A stretch of 38,348 bases of DNA from Schlesneria paludicola DSM 18645 (GTDB lineage Bacteria; Planctomycetota; Planctomycetia; Planctomycetales; Planctomycetaceae). The DNA is taken from positions 1-38,348 of the forward strand of contig CAMBQP010000029.1 of assembly GCA_945869955.1 (NCBI GenBank). The letters are read 5' to 3'. The notes beneath the pieces were generated by a model. The model was given only the letters and a program-made list of their open reading frames with translations, searched no databases and was not told the origin of the DNA. The position numbers and the translations under genes were made by a program. Shown piece after piece: positions 1 to 8,518 of this stretch. Within the stretch, counting starts at the first letter, position 1. Each line of letters opens with the position of its first letter.

Positions 1-922
1 AACCGCGGCATATCGCGCACTTGCGAATCTTCTCGTCGATATGACCTGCGGCGTTGCAGGTTGGACAGTTCTTATTGACCAGTCCTGTAGCGCGGCAGCC
101 TGGGCAGTTGAGTTTCTCAGTGCGAGCAACCATACCAGCTGCCGCACAAGTGGGACAAGATTCACGAACTACGTCGCTGACAAGCGCTGTTCCATCGCAG
201 ACTGGACACGCACGGGAAAAGGCATTTTGATCAATCCGATTGGCGAAATCCTCGGCATTATCTGCGGCGGAGTCATGCCATCCAGCGAGTTGCAATGCGA
301 ATATCAAACTGGACAACACCTTGTTGTCGCCGTCTTTGTAGAACGTACCGCAAAGTGCGGAATCTGGCTCGAGGGTTAACTCGCGCACGAAATCGACATC
401 CAAGCGGAAGTCCTCGGCGGCTGCGTCTTCGTGGGCACGCAACTCGGAGTCCCAAAGTTTTTCGATTCCAAGGTGCAGGCGGATAACTTCGGGCGCAGTC
501 CCAGTCCACGTCTTGAAGTCGTCTCCGGACTCTAAACACACCCAATGGTGCCCAAACACGTCGGCACAAACATGCGTTAGCCAGCCAAAGCAAAAGGCAA
601 GCTGAGAATCGCTTGGGTTATCAAGTGATTCGCTCATAATTTGATGAAACTCGTCTAGCGTTCGACTCTGCAAATCAGGCTGATGGGAGACCGTAATTCC
701 TTCAATAACGTCGGGAAAGAAGTCCGGTCCCAGAGCACCAGCCCGGAACGAACTTGCATGAGACGTCAGCATAGCGGCCATTGAATCCGTGATGTGCACG
801 CCCTTGATCGTTGAATCAACTCCAAGCAGTTTGACTATTAACTTGCCATCTGCACGTGACCCGTTTTGGATGGCGTCCAGAATTCGCTTCGTGACGTAGA
901 GATGTGTGTATGCGGCAGGCAT
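1..922 (-). CDS. Zinc-dependent phospholipase C-like protein with CxxC-repeat tail (3' end outside window)
   Basis: The frame is open from ATG 922 to the window edge (307 codons), so the C-terminus is missing. A GAGGA ribosome site lies 7 nt before the start. Residues 1-200 resemble the zinc-dependent phospholipase C/D family (PF00882): an AYTHLYVTKRIL start, a GALGPDFFPDV motif and a helix with FGWLTHVCADVFGHHW, whose spaced His and Asp fit the metal-binding HxxxD pattern. From about residue 240 come at least five CxxC units (CPVCDG, CPTCAAAG, CPGCRATG, CPTCNAAG, CAICRG) spaced like the DnaJ cysteine-rich zinc domain. No J domain is seen and no signal peptide is evident, so a cytoplasmic location is likely. 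The hydrolase fold call is fairly firm. Substrate and the role of the zinc tail are unknown. Confidence 0.75.
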   Translation of the reverse strand, partial: MPAAYTHLYVTKRILDAIQNGSRADGKLIVKLLGVDSTIKGVHITDSMAAMLTSHASSFRAGALGPDFFPDVIEGITVSHQPDLQSRTLDEFHQIMSESLDNPSDSQLAFCFGWLTHVCADVFGHHWVCLESGDDFKTWTGTAPEVIRLHLGIEKLWDSELRAHEDAAAEDFRLDVDFVRELTLEPDSALCGTFYKDGDNKVLSSLIFALQLAGWHDSAADNAEDFANRIDQNAFSRACPVCDGTALVSDVVRESCPTCAAAGMVARTEKLNCPGCRATGLVNKNCPTCNAAGHIDEKIRKCAICRG

Positions 923-1288
923 TCTGTGATCCTCGCGTAGAGACCGGATTCTGTGGTAGAGCGTAATCCGTAGCCGGATAACGTTAGAGTTCAGCACAAT
1001 GCGGTAATTTCGACACTGCGAGTTCGAAGTCAATGAGTCCTGACCACTTTGATTTCTCCGTTGAAGCTAAACGAATCGTCGAGATCGAGGGCCATGAGTT
1101 TGATTCCTTAATTCGGGTGCCCAACGTTCAAATTAACTAGCGGCGTACCGGCCCCGCCGTGTTAAATGCCATGTTCGGGATTCGTTGATTTACCATACGA
1201 CTCGTACGAGTCACTGTCAGCAGCGACGGTGATCTGCGGATTCGAATTCTTTCCCCTGTGGACTGCCCTCAACGCAATTCCATCCGGA
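923..1288. other. Intergenic region with hairpin and very small ORFs
   Basis: No convincing gene of normal size is seen. A small hairpin (GTAATCCG, 4-nt loop, CGGATAAC, one mismatch) lies at 963-982, 41-60 nt upstream of the minus-strand start at 922. Two tiny ORFs are possible: 1030-1095 minus (21 aa, with AAGGA 9 nt before its ATG) and 1033-1140 plus (35 aa, with its stop inside the palindrome at 1133-1165). Neither matches a family I know. Confidence 0.4.
1119..1167 (-). repeat. attC-like palindromic site (candidate integron recombination site)
   Basis: On the minus strand the segment begins ATTTAAC (fits RYYYAAC) and ends GTTGGGC (fits GTTRRRY), the outer boxes of integron attC sites. 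Between them TTAACACGGCG can pair with CGCCGCTAGTTAA (plus-strand 1133-1165), giving a bulged hairpin with an extrahelical base. The 49-bp length is shorter than usual attC sites (about 57 or more), and no integrase is in the window. An attC-derived element or an unrelated palindrome are both possible. Confidence 0.35.
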
Positions 1289-1460
1289 AATCAATATCAG
1301 AGGCGTCCCCTTTTTTCCTTTGATTGCTCGGCCATTTCAGGGGATCTGTTCAATTGGGTAATCGTGCTCGCATTTCTGCGTCTTCTACTTCTTGAGTTAA
1401 CTGGATATGTCCAATTTCTGCCGTCAAACACTATGCATGTGGTGTTGTGCCTGGACGGAG
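1289..1460 (+). pseudogene. Decayed IS200-like (Y1) transposase remnant, N-terminal part
   Basis: The translated segment aligns by eye with the N-terminus of planctomycete Y1/REP-associated tyrosine transposases. NQYQRRPLF matches the NRCVRRAFL start, WVIVLAFLRLLLLELTGY matches the W-x-x-x-R-L-x-F-L...I-D-V-x-G-Y helix, and SNTMHVVLCLD matches the metal-binding SNHxHVVLRLD. The second His has been lost in what looks like paired small indels. No N-terminal start and no continuation to the catalytic Tyr are seen. An ORF runs 1166-1504, but it reads as a relic, not a new gene. Confidence 0.5.
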
Positions 1461-1599
1461 ATGGTGAGTCAGGAATCTCAAAATTCTACGCCCACCTAAG
1501 CTAACGTAAGCCGATCGATCAGCCTGTCATAAAATTTCTGAAAAATCGGCAGAATTCCAGAAATACTGCAAAAGGACCGTGGGGACATGGTTTTAGCTT

Positions 1600-2345
1600 G
1601 AAAATGCGTTGCAAAATTCCTCAAGCAAATTGATTCAGCTGTTTTGATTACGTTTGATTTGATTCTGAGGTCTCGTCCGGATGTTGTGTCCACTTCGGAT
1701 CATGCCGAGGTCGCTCGTCGGTGGTTGTTGAATTGTCCGGTACGGACGAATTCAGCGGCGGGTCCGGCGGAAAGTGGACTGGCTCCGTCTGCGGTGCTAG
1801 TCTCCTTTCCGCTGCGGCGGGGGATCCCGAGGAACCGAATGAGTTTGAACTCAATTGCATCCGGAATGACCCGCGAAAACTGGAGATCGTCCGGTTGCGT
1901 ATGAGTGATCTCGGTTGGTGGATGCGGGTGTTGTGTCAATACATCGTGGTTCGGGCCAATCGGGAAGACAATCAATTCGGTAAATTCTGGCAGAGTCGCT
2001 TTCGGGCAGTCTGATTATTGGATGAAGCGGCACTGTTGGCCTGTGCCGCGTATGTCGACTTGAACCCCATCCGGGCGGCCATGGCCGAGACGCTCGAACA
2101 AAGCGATTACACCTCGGTTCAGCGCCGACTACAGTCATTGTTACCAGCCAATGACAATTCCGCCTCCGCCGCATCAGCGACTAGCCAACCGAAACAGGAA
2201 TTCTCAGACAATTCCATTGGGGCCGTGATACCGGCAGCGGTTGGCAACGAAGTGGATCCGAAGGCGGGTGTCGCCAATTGCCGTAGAATCCCGAGTCACC
2301 GCAGATCGGTTTTTGTCACCGATTGACTTGATCCCAGCGGATGGG
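1600..2345 (+). pseudogene. Decayed IS200-like (Y1) transposase, frameshifted
   Basis: Three frames must be joined to follow the homology. LILRSRPDVVSTSDHAEVARRW is in the first (from about 1650). DPEEPNEFELNCIRNDPRKLEIVRLRMSDLGWWMRVLCQ...FGKFWQSRFRAV is in the second (to a TGA at 2012). AALLACAAYVDLNPIRAAMAETLEQSDYTS is in the third (from 2018). DRFLSPIDL near 2300 needs one more shift. The region before LILRSRP, where the HUH metal site should be, is scrambled (FDLILR in place of HFHLILR). The family mobilises as single-stranded DNA without flanking duplication. This copy is inactive and overlaps in content with the remnant just upstream, so two separate elements decayed here. Confidence 0.75.
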
Positions 2346-2401
2346 AGAATACTCGACGTCAGCGGAGAGTACTCCATTCCTCTGGAACGGCATGTTCGGC
2401 T

Positions 2402-2620
2402 CTATGCTCGGCGTCGCGTGTGCAACAGTTCGCCAGCTTCGATCGGTCGGACATCCGACGATCCTAGAGTTAAGAGCGCAATTGTGGATCCATCACCATC
2501 GACAAATTCCACTTCGTACGCTTTACCGTCGCCGTAAATGTGGACCACAACTCCGACATGAAGACCCTCGCCGAGATGGTCATCAATGAGAACAACCAGG
2601 GAATGTTCCGCGATCATCAT
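2402..2620 (-). CDS. DUF4926 domain protein
   Basis: 72 aa, the full length of the DUF4926 family. Motifs are HSLVVLIDDHLGEGLHVG, VVVHIYGDGKAYEVEFVDGDG and TIALLTLGSSDVRP, matching the family's short SH3-like beta-barrel pattern. The ATG overlaps the TGA of the upstream DUF6883 frame (ATGA arrangement), so translation is probably coupled. The biochemical role of the family is unknown. DUF6883-DUF4926 pairs are, as I recall, a recurrent two-gene unit of accessory regions. The reading frame is intact although its partner is broken. Confidence 0.8.
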   Translation of the reverse strand: MMIAEHSLVVLIDDHLGEGLHVGVVVHIYGDGKAYEVEFVDGDGSTIALLTLGSSDVRPIEAGELLHTRRRA

Positions 2621-2952
2621 TTTTTTTCCGGATACGCAGTCACAAGTCGAGGGGAGAGATTTTCTTCAACAATCCAAACGGCGACAACCATTGCCGGTCG
2701 TTACCCGCCGCATCCAATTTCGCCTTCGGTAGCATATTTTACGCCGAAGGGTGACGACTTGGGAATGAAGTTCTCACAAGATTCGGCAACTCGCAAAAGG
2801 TCGCTACGAAGTTGTTCCCAGTTCTGATGTGTATATCCAATCGAAGCAAACCAAGCAGCCTTGGTCCCGCCAACCGGATGGGCGGGATTAAGCAGATAGT
2901 TGCAGAGCTTTTCTTGCGTAACGATCGCGTGCTCGGCATCAGGAAATGGCAT
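2617..2952 (-). pseudogene. DUF6883 gene interrupted by one in-frame TAA
   Basis: ATG 2952 has GGAG 6 nt upstream. Residues 1-83 give the family pattern: PDAEHAIVTQEKLCNYLL, NPAHPVGGTKAAWFASIGY and HQNWEQLRSDLL. A TAA at 2701-2703 ends this frame, but the same frame goes on after it with RPAMVVAVWIVEENLSPRLV and TAYPEKK, the expected end of the family, and stops at TGA 2617-2619, overlapping the DUF4926 start. A single nonsense codon therefore breaks an otherwise complete 111-codon gene. It may be a recent pseudogene, a sequencing error or a readthrough site. Sequence context alone does not decide. Confidence 0.75.
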
Positions 2953-3645
2953 GAATTCTCCGTGGCCGAACGTGAAAGATCAACCAAGAGTACTCCACTC
3001 GGCTGGACCATCTTGGTGTGTGATTTTATCGCCTTGATGCGGGCTTTGGAAATGAGAAATCATGGGGACACTGGGCTGCCTTAAAAAAGGGACCCCACTT
3101 TGCTGGAACGGCCTGAATCTTCGGTTTTGATTTTGTTTGATTTGGCGAGAAATACTGGCCAAAATGGCCGGCGAGGAAGTGTTTGTCAAGGATGATGGGG
3201 CAGGCTTCGTGGGACAATGGCAGGCTCGATGGGATACGTTGTTTTGAAGCCGGATTGCGAGATCGGATGCTGTTTGGGCGCCCCTACCGCAAGTCGGATC
3301 ATCGTGAAAAGGAGTCTAACACGGATGGGGACTCCGCTGGCGGTTCCTTTGTATTCCCAGTCCCAAGGGGACGTAAGTCAATAGCCAGGGTGCGTAAGCC
3401 CCTGGAAACCGGCACGAACACATGCCAGAACCCCAACGGGGTGAACGTCGTAAGGAATTGCGATCAATCCCAAGCGAAGTTGGGTGGGGCTTACTGGGGT
3501 TGTGCTTTCCCCGGGTTGCGGCGGAGGTGACGGGCGAGGGCGATTTCCAGGGGTTTACACCCCTGGCGATTCACTGACGCCGCGTTGCGGCGAAGGCAAA
3601 TGGAATGATGACGGGACTGGCCGTTGGCACAAGAGGCAATCCCCA
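2953..3645. other. Gene-poor region with palindromic repeats
   Basis: No supported gene. The plus-strand frame 3183-3530 has no family resemblance and runs through repeat sequence. The right half (about 3350-3610) is the palindromic block listed separately. The left half shows nothing I recognise. Confidence 0.5.
3361..3610. repeat. Cluster of CCAGGG/CCCTGG palindromes
   Basis: Two related inverted repeats: CCAGGG-8 nt-CCCCTGG at 3385-3405, and a perfect 8-bp palindrome CCAGGGGT-ttac-ACCCCTGG at 3547-3566. They lie in a segment rich in 'ccccaacggggt', 'ttgcggcg' and similar short dyads. It resembles the palindromic intergenic sequences that recur in planctomycete genomes. It sits just past the 3' end of argC. 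Confidence 0.5.
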
Positions 3646-4668
3646 TCACCTGCCGCAGGGGAGCAGGCCCATGGTTTCCGGGAAGCCGGCCATCAGGTTC
3701 AGGTTTTGAATGGCAACCCCCGAGGCCCCTTTGATCAGATTATCCAGGCACGCCACGATGACGACTCGACCCTTGACCACGCGCACCGTGATGTCACAGA
3801 AGTTTGTGTTGGCACTGTCTTTGGTCACGGGAAGATGATCGACCACGCGGACGAATGGTTTTCCGGCATAAAAACGGCGGTACTCGGCCAGCAGTTCGTC
3901 CTGCGTCACGGGGCGTTTCGGCTTGGCATAAATCGTCGCCAGAATCCCCCGATCCATCGGGACCAGATGCGGTGTGAAGAGGACTTCGACCTGGGCTCCC
4001 GAGGCATCCGATAGGACCTGTTCGATTTCCGGCATGTGACGATGGGTTCCCACGCTGTAAGCGGAAAAACTTTCGTTGCACTCGGAGTATAACGTATTGA
4101 GCTTCGGTGTTCGACCGGCGCCACTCACCCCACTTTTGGCATCGATGATGATTCCGGTCGGTTCCACAAATCCACCGCAAATGGCGGGGGCCAACCCCAA
4201 GATCGAGGTGCTGGTATAACAGCCGGGATTGGCAACCAGCGTCGCCGGCTTGATCCGCTCGGCAAACAGTTCCGGAAGGCCGTAAGGGGTCGAGCTGAGC
4301 CGTCCGGGATCGGTGTGGATGTGGCCATACCAATGGGCATAGACGGCCGGGTCGGTTAAGCGATAATCCGCACTCAGATCGATCACGCGACAGCCCGCAG
4401 CAAGCAAATCGGGTACAACCGCCATGCTGGCCACATGGGGCAAGGCACAGAAGACAAATTCAGCCCGCGCGGCCACTTCGGCTGGCTTCAAATCTTCGCA
4501 ACGAATGTCCAGTCGACCTGTGAGACTCGGATGAACCGCTGAGACAGGGGGAGAACCCTCTTGACGGGAGGTCAATGCGGTCAGTTTGGCTTCCGGATGA
4601 TTGACGAGAATTTTCATCAATTCGAGAGCGGTGTAGCCAGTCGCCCCGAGGATCCCCACATTCACCAT
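3646..4668 (-). CDS. argC: N-acetyl-gamma-glutamyl-phosphate reductase
   Basis: Third step of arginine synthesis: NADPH-dependent reduction of N-acetylglutamyl-5-phosphate to the semialdehyde, in the cytoplasm. 340 aa, normal for the family. The dinucleotide-binding start is [19 protein letters not shown], the catalytic Cys lies in [12 protein letters not shown], and KSGVSGAGR and the C-terminal DNLIKGASG are family motifs. The frame is open 37 codons further upstream, but that part has no homology, so ATG 4668 is used. It is a single gene, divergent from the glycosyltransferase at 5095. No other arg genes are nearby and no ARG box is obvious. Confidence 0.95.
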   Translation of the reverse strand: MVNVGILGATGYTALELMKILVNHPEAKLTALTSRQEGSPPVSAVHPSLTGRLDIRCEDLKPAEVAARAEFVFCALPHVASMAVVPDLLAAGCRVIDLSADYRLTDPAVYAHWYGHIHTDPGRLSSTPYGLPELFAERIKPATLVANPGCYTSTSILGLAPAICGGFVEPTGIIIDAKSGVSGAGRTPKLNTLYSECNESFSAYSVGTHRHMPEIEQVLSDASGAQVEVLFTPHLVPMDRGILATIYAKPKRPVTQDELLAEYRRFYAGKPFVRVVDHLPVTKDSANTNFCDITVRVVKGRVVIVACLDNLIKGASGVAIQNLNLMAGFPETMGLLPCGR

Positions 4669-5094
4669 TTCACGAAACACTTTCAGCAAGAGAGTACCGA
4701 CGAAAGAGAGCACAGATAAAACTTGGTGGCATTCTGACCGAGATGCTTTCCTGCCACAAGGTTCGGTCCCCTGACCCAAGTCGGTTGGGGTGTGGCGGCC
4801 TGGGATCTTGGGTTATCGGGTCATCATCAGACGAACAAAGTCGACGGAAATCCTCAAGCGATCGATGACACCTCGGGATGGGCATGAGTGCCGGTTGACG
4901 CGCTTCTCTTCGAGGCGCGGTGAAACGGTATCGCGGTGAAACGGTATTTCCGGCGGGGCGAAACGAGGATCGCGGCGAGGTGAACCGAGAATTCGGCGGG
5001 TCCGCTTGCTCGAAAGCGGGTTGTCAGGCAGACTCTTAATTCCTGTGTTCGCTATCCATTTGTTGGCTCGAAATTGGTAGGCTCGAAATCAGCC
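4669..5094. other. Divergent intergenic region with a 16-bp tandem duplication
   Basis: It separates argC from the plus-strand membrane glycosyltransferase and should hold both promoters, though none stands out. A 16-bp unit, CGCGGTGAAACGGTAT, is repeated back to back at 4916-4931 and 4932-4947. Related 'gcggggcgaaacg' and 'gcggcgaggtgaac' variants follow to about 4990. Confidence 0.5.
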
Positions 5095-6936
5095 ATGACT
5101 GCGGCTCGAAAATCTGTTGTACCACCGAAGCGGGTGCCGGTCGCCGTGCAGGGACTGGCGTGGCTGCTGGGGGTCTTGGCCTGTCTGGCGGGGATGCTGA
5201 ATCTGATTGCCGAGTGGGATCCCGCACTGGCAACCGTGCAATTCCTGGTGCTGGTGATCGCGCCTGTGGTCTGGATGATTGAACGCCGACACGCGATGGT
5301 CTCCAGACACGAGGGGGAAACGACCGCCTCGAGTGATCGTCGCGCCCTGTGGTTTGCGGTGCTGGTTGGCCTGACTTCCCTGACGACCTGTTTTCTGGTT
5401 GGTCGGGGGATGGTTGATCTTCCTCCCGCTTACCATGACGAATACAGCTATTTATTTCAGGCAAAAACGTTGCTTTCCGGAGCTTTTTCCGTCCCCAGTT
5501 CGGCGAACATGCCCGAACTGTTTGACCAGATGCATGTGCTGAATGAAGGACGAATGGCGAGCCGCTACTATCCGGGGACCGGACTGTGGCTGGCCCCCTG
5601 GGTTCTGCTGGGGCACCCGCATTGGGGTCATTGGTTCGCCAGCGCACTCGCCTCGGTCTTTGTGTTCTGGACCGGTTATGAGTTGGGACGACTGCGCTTG
5701 GCAATCCTCAGCGGGATGACTTGTGCCCTGTCGCCGGGGATTGCGCTGTTTGCCAATCTGCTGCTGGCTCATCAACCGACACTGGTGGGGCTATCGCTGT
5801 TTGTCTGGATGTTTGTGAAATGGCAACGGACAGGCTCGATTGGCGATATCTGCTGGTCCGGCTGTGGACTCAGCTTTGCCATGCTCTGCCGACCCGCAAC
5901 GGCGGCGGGGGTCGGTTTGCCGTTTGGGTTGGTTTTTCTCTCTTGGCTGGTTTGCTCGAAGCAGACTCAATCCCCCTTCAGGCCGCTGCTGCGGTGGAAA
6001 ACGGTGCTGGCGATGGGGATCCCGCTGGTGATCGGCTGGACGGTGATGCTGGCGTACCATTATGAGGTGACGGGGTCTTGGAAAACTTCTCCCTATCAGT
6101 TGTATACGGATCTGTACACGCCTCGGCACGTGTATGGATTTGACAATGTCGTACGGGGTGAGCAAAAAGTAGGACCCAAGGTGATTGAAAGCTACGATCG
6201 CTGGGCGGTCAATTTGACTGGGGAACTGGCCGCGACCAATGTCCGTGATCGCTTGTTGTCGAGTTGGTTATGGACGTTTGATCTGATTCCGCTGCTGCTG
6301 AGTATGGTCGTGGTGGTGGCGATGATCCCCCGCTGTGACCCGCGCTGGAAACCGATCGGCCTGGCGATTCTTTCGCTGCATGCGATTCATATTCCTTACT
6401 GGTATGCGGGGATTATGGGATGGCATTATGTCTTCGAGTCGGCGCTGCTCTGGTCACTGCTACTGGGGTTGGCGACCGATCTGTTGTTTCGGGACTGGAA
6501 GAGTCAGGGACGCTGGCTGATGCCCTGGTGGTGGGGCTTGCTGCTGCTGGTCTCGCTGGGGGGGATTTATCTGCCGCTGCGAACGCTGTGGACTTCCACT
6601 CCGGCGATTCCCGCCTCGGGGATCCCGCGGATTGCGAATGCGACCAGTTCGCTGCGGTATCCCCGTCGGCAGTATGCCGAGTTTGACCGCTGGCTGAACA
6701 CAGAGCTGCGGCGGAATGGAGCCGAGTCGGCGATGGTGTTGATCGAGGCGGACCTGGATGATCAACATGTGGACTATGTAGTGAACAACCCCGGACTTGC
6801 CGATCTGGTATTACGAGCACGCTATCGTCGTGGGGTGACCGACCTGTCGGCGGTTGCCAAGGGATTTCCGAATCGACAGATTTTCCTGTGTCATCCCAAA
6901 CGTAGGATGATCGAACGGATTACCGTACCTCAGTAG
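5095..6936 (+). CDS. GT39-like membrane glycosyltransferase (ArnT/PMT superfamily)
   Basis: 613 aa with many hydrophobic segments: two near the N-terminus (residues about 20-65), one near 85-105, then a run from about 160 to 510. After the third segment comes an acidic loop motif, YHDEYSYLFQAKTL (Asp-Glu at about 115-116), at the position of the catalytic acidic residue of GT-C enzymes, followed by RYYPGTGLWLAPW. The C-terminal 100 residues are soluble. Such enzymes transfer a sugar from a polyprenyl phosphate carrier on the outer face of the membrane. Acceptor unknown. ATG 5095 is preferred to the in-frame TTG at 5074. A GT2 enzyme that could make the lipid-linked donor lies at 10724, but not in the same operon. 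Confidence 0.75.
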   Translation: MTAARKSVVPPKRVPVAVQGLAWLLGVLACLAGMLNLIAEWDPALATVQFLVLVIAPVVWMIERRHAMVSRHEGETTASSDRRALWFAVLVGLTSLTTCFLVGRGMVDLPPAYHDEYSYLFQAKTLLSGAFSVPSSANMPELFDQMHVLNEGRMASRYYPGTGLWLAPWVLLGHPHWGHWFASALASVFVFWTGYELGRLRLAILSGMTCALSPGIALFANLLLAHQPTLVGLSLFVWMFVKWQRTGSIGDICWSGCGLSFAMLCRPATAAGVGLPFGLVFLSWLVCSKQTQSPFRPLLRWKTVLAMGIPLVIGWTVMLAYHYEVTGSWKTSPYQLYTDLYTPRHVYGFDNVVRGEQKVGPKVIESYDRWAVNLTGELAATNVRDRLLSSWLWTFDLIPLLLSMVVVVAMIPRCDPRWKPIGLAILSLHAIHIPYWYAGIMGWHYVFESALLWSLLLGLATDLLFRDWKSQGRWLMPWWWGLLLLVSLGGIYLPLRTLWTSTPAIPASGIPRIANATSSLRYPRRQYAEFDRWLNTELRRNGAESAMVLIEADLDDQHVDYVVNNPGLADLVLRARYRRGVTDLSAVAKGFPNRQIFLCHPKRRMIERITVPQ

Positions 6937-7019
6937 GAGACCGGCGAACCTTGACAATGCGTCCCCAGGGATGCGTCCCCAAGCGGAGGCTGAATCACGA
7001 TGGATCCTGTTCGTGGCGA

Positions 7020-7919
7020 TTACTTTTCTTGAATTCGTCCGATGCGAACCACTCCATCAGTCAGCTCACCGGCGTGACTGAGGAATCGCCGGTCTGCAGT
7101 GGGGATCACGGTGCGGAGGCGCGACGAGAGGAGTCCGGGCTGCGGGTTGGTCCGAAGCTCGTGCAGGTAGCTGGTCAGGACGGCGCGGGAATCTTCACTG
7201 TGCTGAAGCAGGAAATGGACCCAAGCCCAGGACTCTTGATAGTCCGGCTTGTGCATTTGATCGACGGCTTCGAGTGATTCGAGTCGATCCAGGTCTGGCT
7301 TCCAGCCGGTGGCGATTTCGGCGGCGAGATTCATGGCGTATTCACGATTCATTCCCGTCGGCTGACTGGTCACTTCAAAATATTCCGCCAATCCTTCGTC
7401 CAGCCACAGGGGGACATCCTTAAGGGTGGCATGGAGGACTCCATGCGTGAACTCGTGCCGCAAGTCTTCCTGAATGCGTTCTCCCCAATAGGTGTAAACC
7501 GCCAGTTCTTTGCTGGTCCCGACAAAGTAAGCGCGACGGGGAGGAAGCCTGGGATAGCGCGTCTGTAAATAATGGGCATAGCGTGCTTCGTCGGCGAACA
7601 GGTAGACGACCACTGGTTGCTTTTGGACGGGGAGATCCAGCGTCGACAGAATTTCTTCGCGCAGGCGATCGAGATCGCGGAGCAATTCATGGTTTCGGGT
7701 CAGTTTCACATCACTTTGCACGACGAGATGCTCATTCTCTAGGGTGTATTTTGCCGGAAGTCCCTGTGGAGGCTGAACCACTCGGCAGCCCGCCACCAGC
7801 TGACTGGCCAGGACGATGGCGGTCACCAGCAGTTGGTAACGCGACGAAGTTGCTCGAACAGCGCGAGTTGCCGCAGCCGCTTGATCGTCGGTCACAAAAG
7901 AGGGCTCAGAATGGGTCAT
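7020..7919 (-). CDS. Lipoprotein with HExxH peptidase-like domain (DUF1570-like)
   Basis: 299 aa from ATG 7919. A hydrophobic stretch ending in SQLVAGC (Cys about 45) is a lipobox, although it is preceded by an unusually long polar segment of about 27 residues. The domain has LRHEFTHGVL (zinc HExxH at about 155-159) and, 18 residues on, LDEGLAEYFE, whose Glu is the expected third ligand of a gluzincin. Substrate unknown. Planctomycetes carry many proteins of this kind, and DUF1570 is the nearest name I can give. It is a single gene, convergent with the glycosyltransferase ending at 6936. Confidence 0.7.
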   Translation of the reverse strand: MTHSEPSFVTDDQAAAATRAVRATSSRYQLLVTAIVLASQLVAGCRVVQPPQGLPAKYTLENEHLVVQSDVKLTRNHELLRDLDRLREEILSTLDLPVQKQPVVVYLFADEARYAHYLQTRYPRLPPRRAYFVGTSKELAVYTYWGERIQEDLRHEFTHGVLHATLKDVPLWLDEGLAEYFEVTSQPTGMNREYAMNLAAEIATGWKPDLDRLESLEAVDQMHKPDYQESWAWVHFLLQHSEDSRAVLTSYLHELRTNPQPGLLSSRLRTVIPTADRRFLSHAGELTDGVVRIGRIQEK

Positions 7920-8518
7920 GCGAGCGATGGTGGCTCTGTAAATTTGAAACGGAGTAAGTTTGAAACGGAGGAAATTCAAAACCGAAATCCCAACGGAACA
8001 GCGAACATCAGCGGGGGAATTTCGCAGAATCGGGCAAAATCGCCTAGAGAGGTATTCCGCAGAATGGTCAAATTGAGTCAGCTGGGCTGGATGAGTGGAT
8101 TGGATTGAGCGTCAGTGAGGCTGCTGCTCACGCTGAGGGGTTTGGAAAAATCTTGCGATGTGAGAAAAACGGTTCAGCCACAAACCCCATGCGCAAGGTA
8201 TCAATCATTGACTCTGCAGCAAACATAACGACTTCGGTCCTTGATCCGTCTCCCTTGATAGCTGTGATGATTGGACTGCTCGGTCTTGACCGGCTTCGTG
8301 GTTCCCCGCTTACAGAAGCGTTCAGGCAAATCCATCCGAATACTGCAGTGGATTGGTGAATCACACCCGTTTCGAAAAATGCGAAGATTGTAAACCACGA
8401 ATCAGACGAATCGCACGAATAGGACGAGAAGAAATGTCAAGATTCTGAAAACTGAAAACGGAAAACGGAAAACTGAAAACTGCTTGGTTTGTCGCGGAAC
8501 CAAAAACACCAGGCTGAT
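7920..8518. other. Intergenic region, 600 bp, with dispersed repeat
   Basis: Opposed short frames (8105-8359 plus, 8128-8364 minus) have no recognisable content and look random. The right end is the dispersed repeat at 8356-8482. Otherwise nothing is seen. Confidence 0.5.
8356..8482 (+). repeat. Dispersed intergenic repeat, copy 1
   Basis: It runs from GTGAATCACACCCG through AAATGCGAAGA and AACCACGAATCAGACGAATCG to a run of 'gaaaactgaaaac' units. The same order of blocks is found inverted at 38191-38334. It lies just past the 3' end of the gene at 8519-9100. Motifs such as ACCACGAATC and GAAAACTGAAAAC recur between genes in planctomycetes. Confidence 0.7.

Noticed and set aside
3183..3530. 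115-aa plus-strand frame
   Set aside because: Runs through palindromic repeats; no ribosome site or family resemblance.
3484..4014. 176-aa plus-strand frame
   Set aside because: Opposite strand of argC; no homology.
4916..4947. Considered as a start of a CRISPR-like array
   Set aside because: Two adjacent copies only, with no spacers and no cas genes in the window.
8105..8364. Opposed short ORFs on both strands
   Set aside because: No ribosome site, no motifs, and they overlap each other almost fully.
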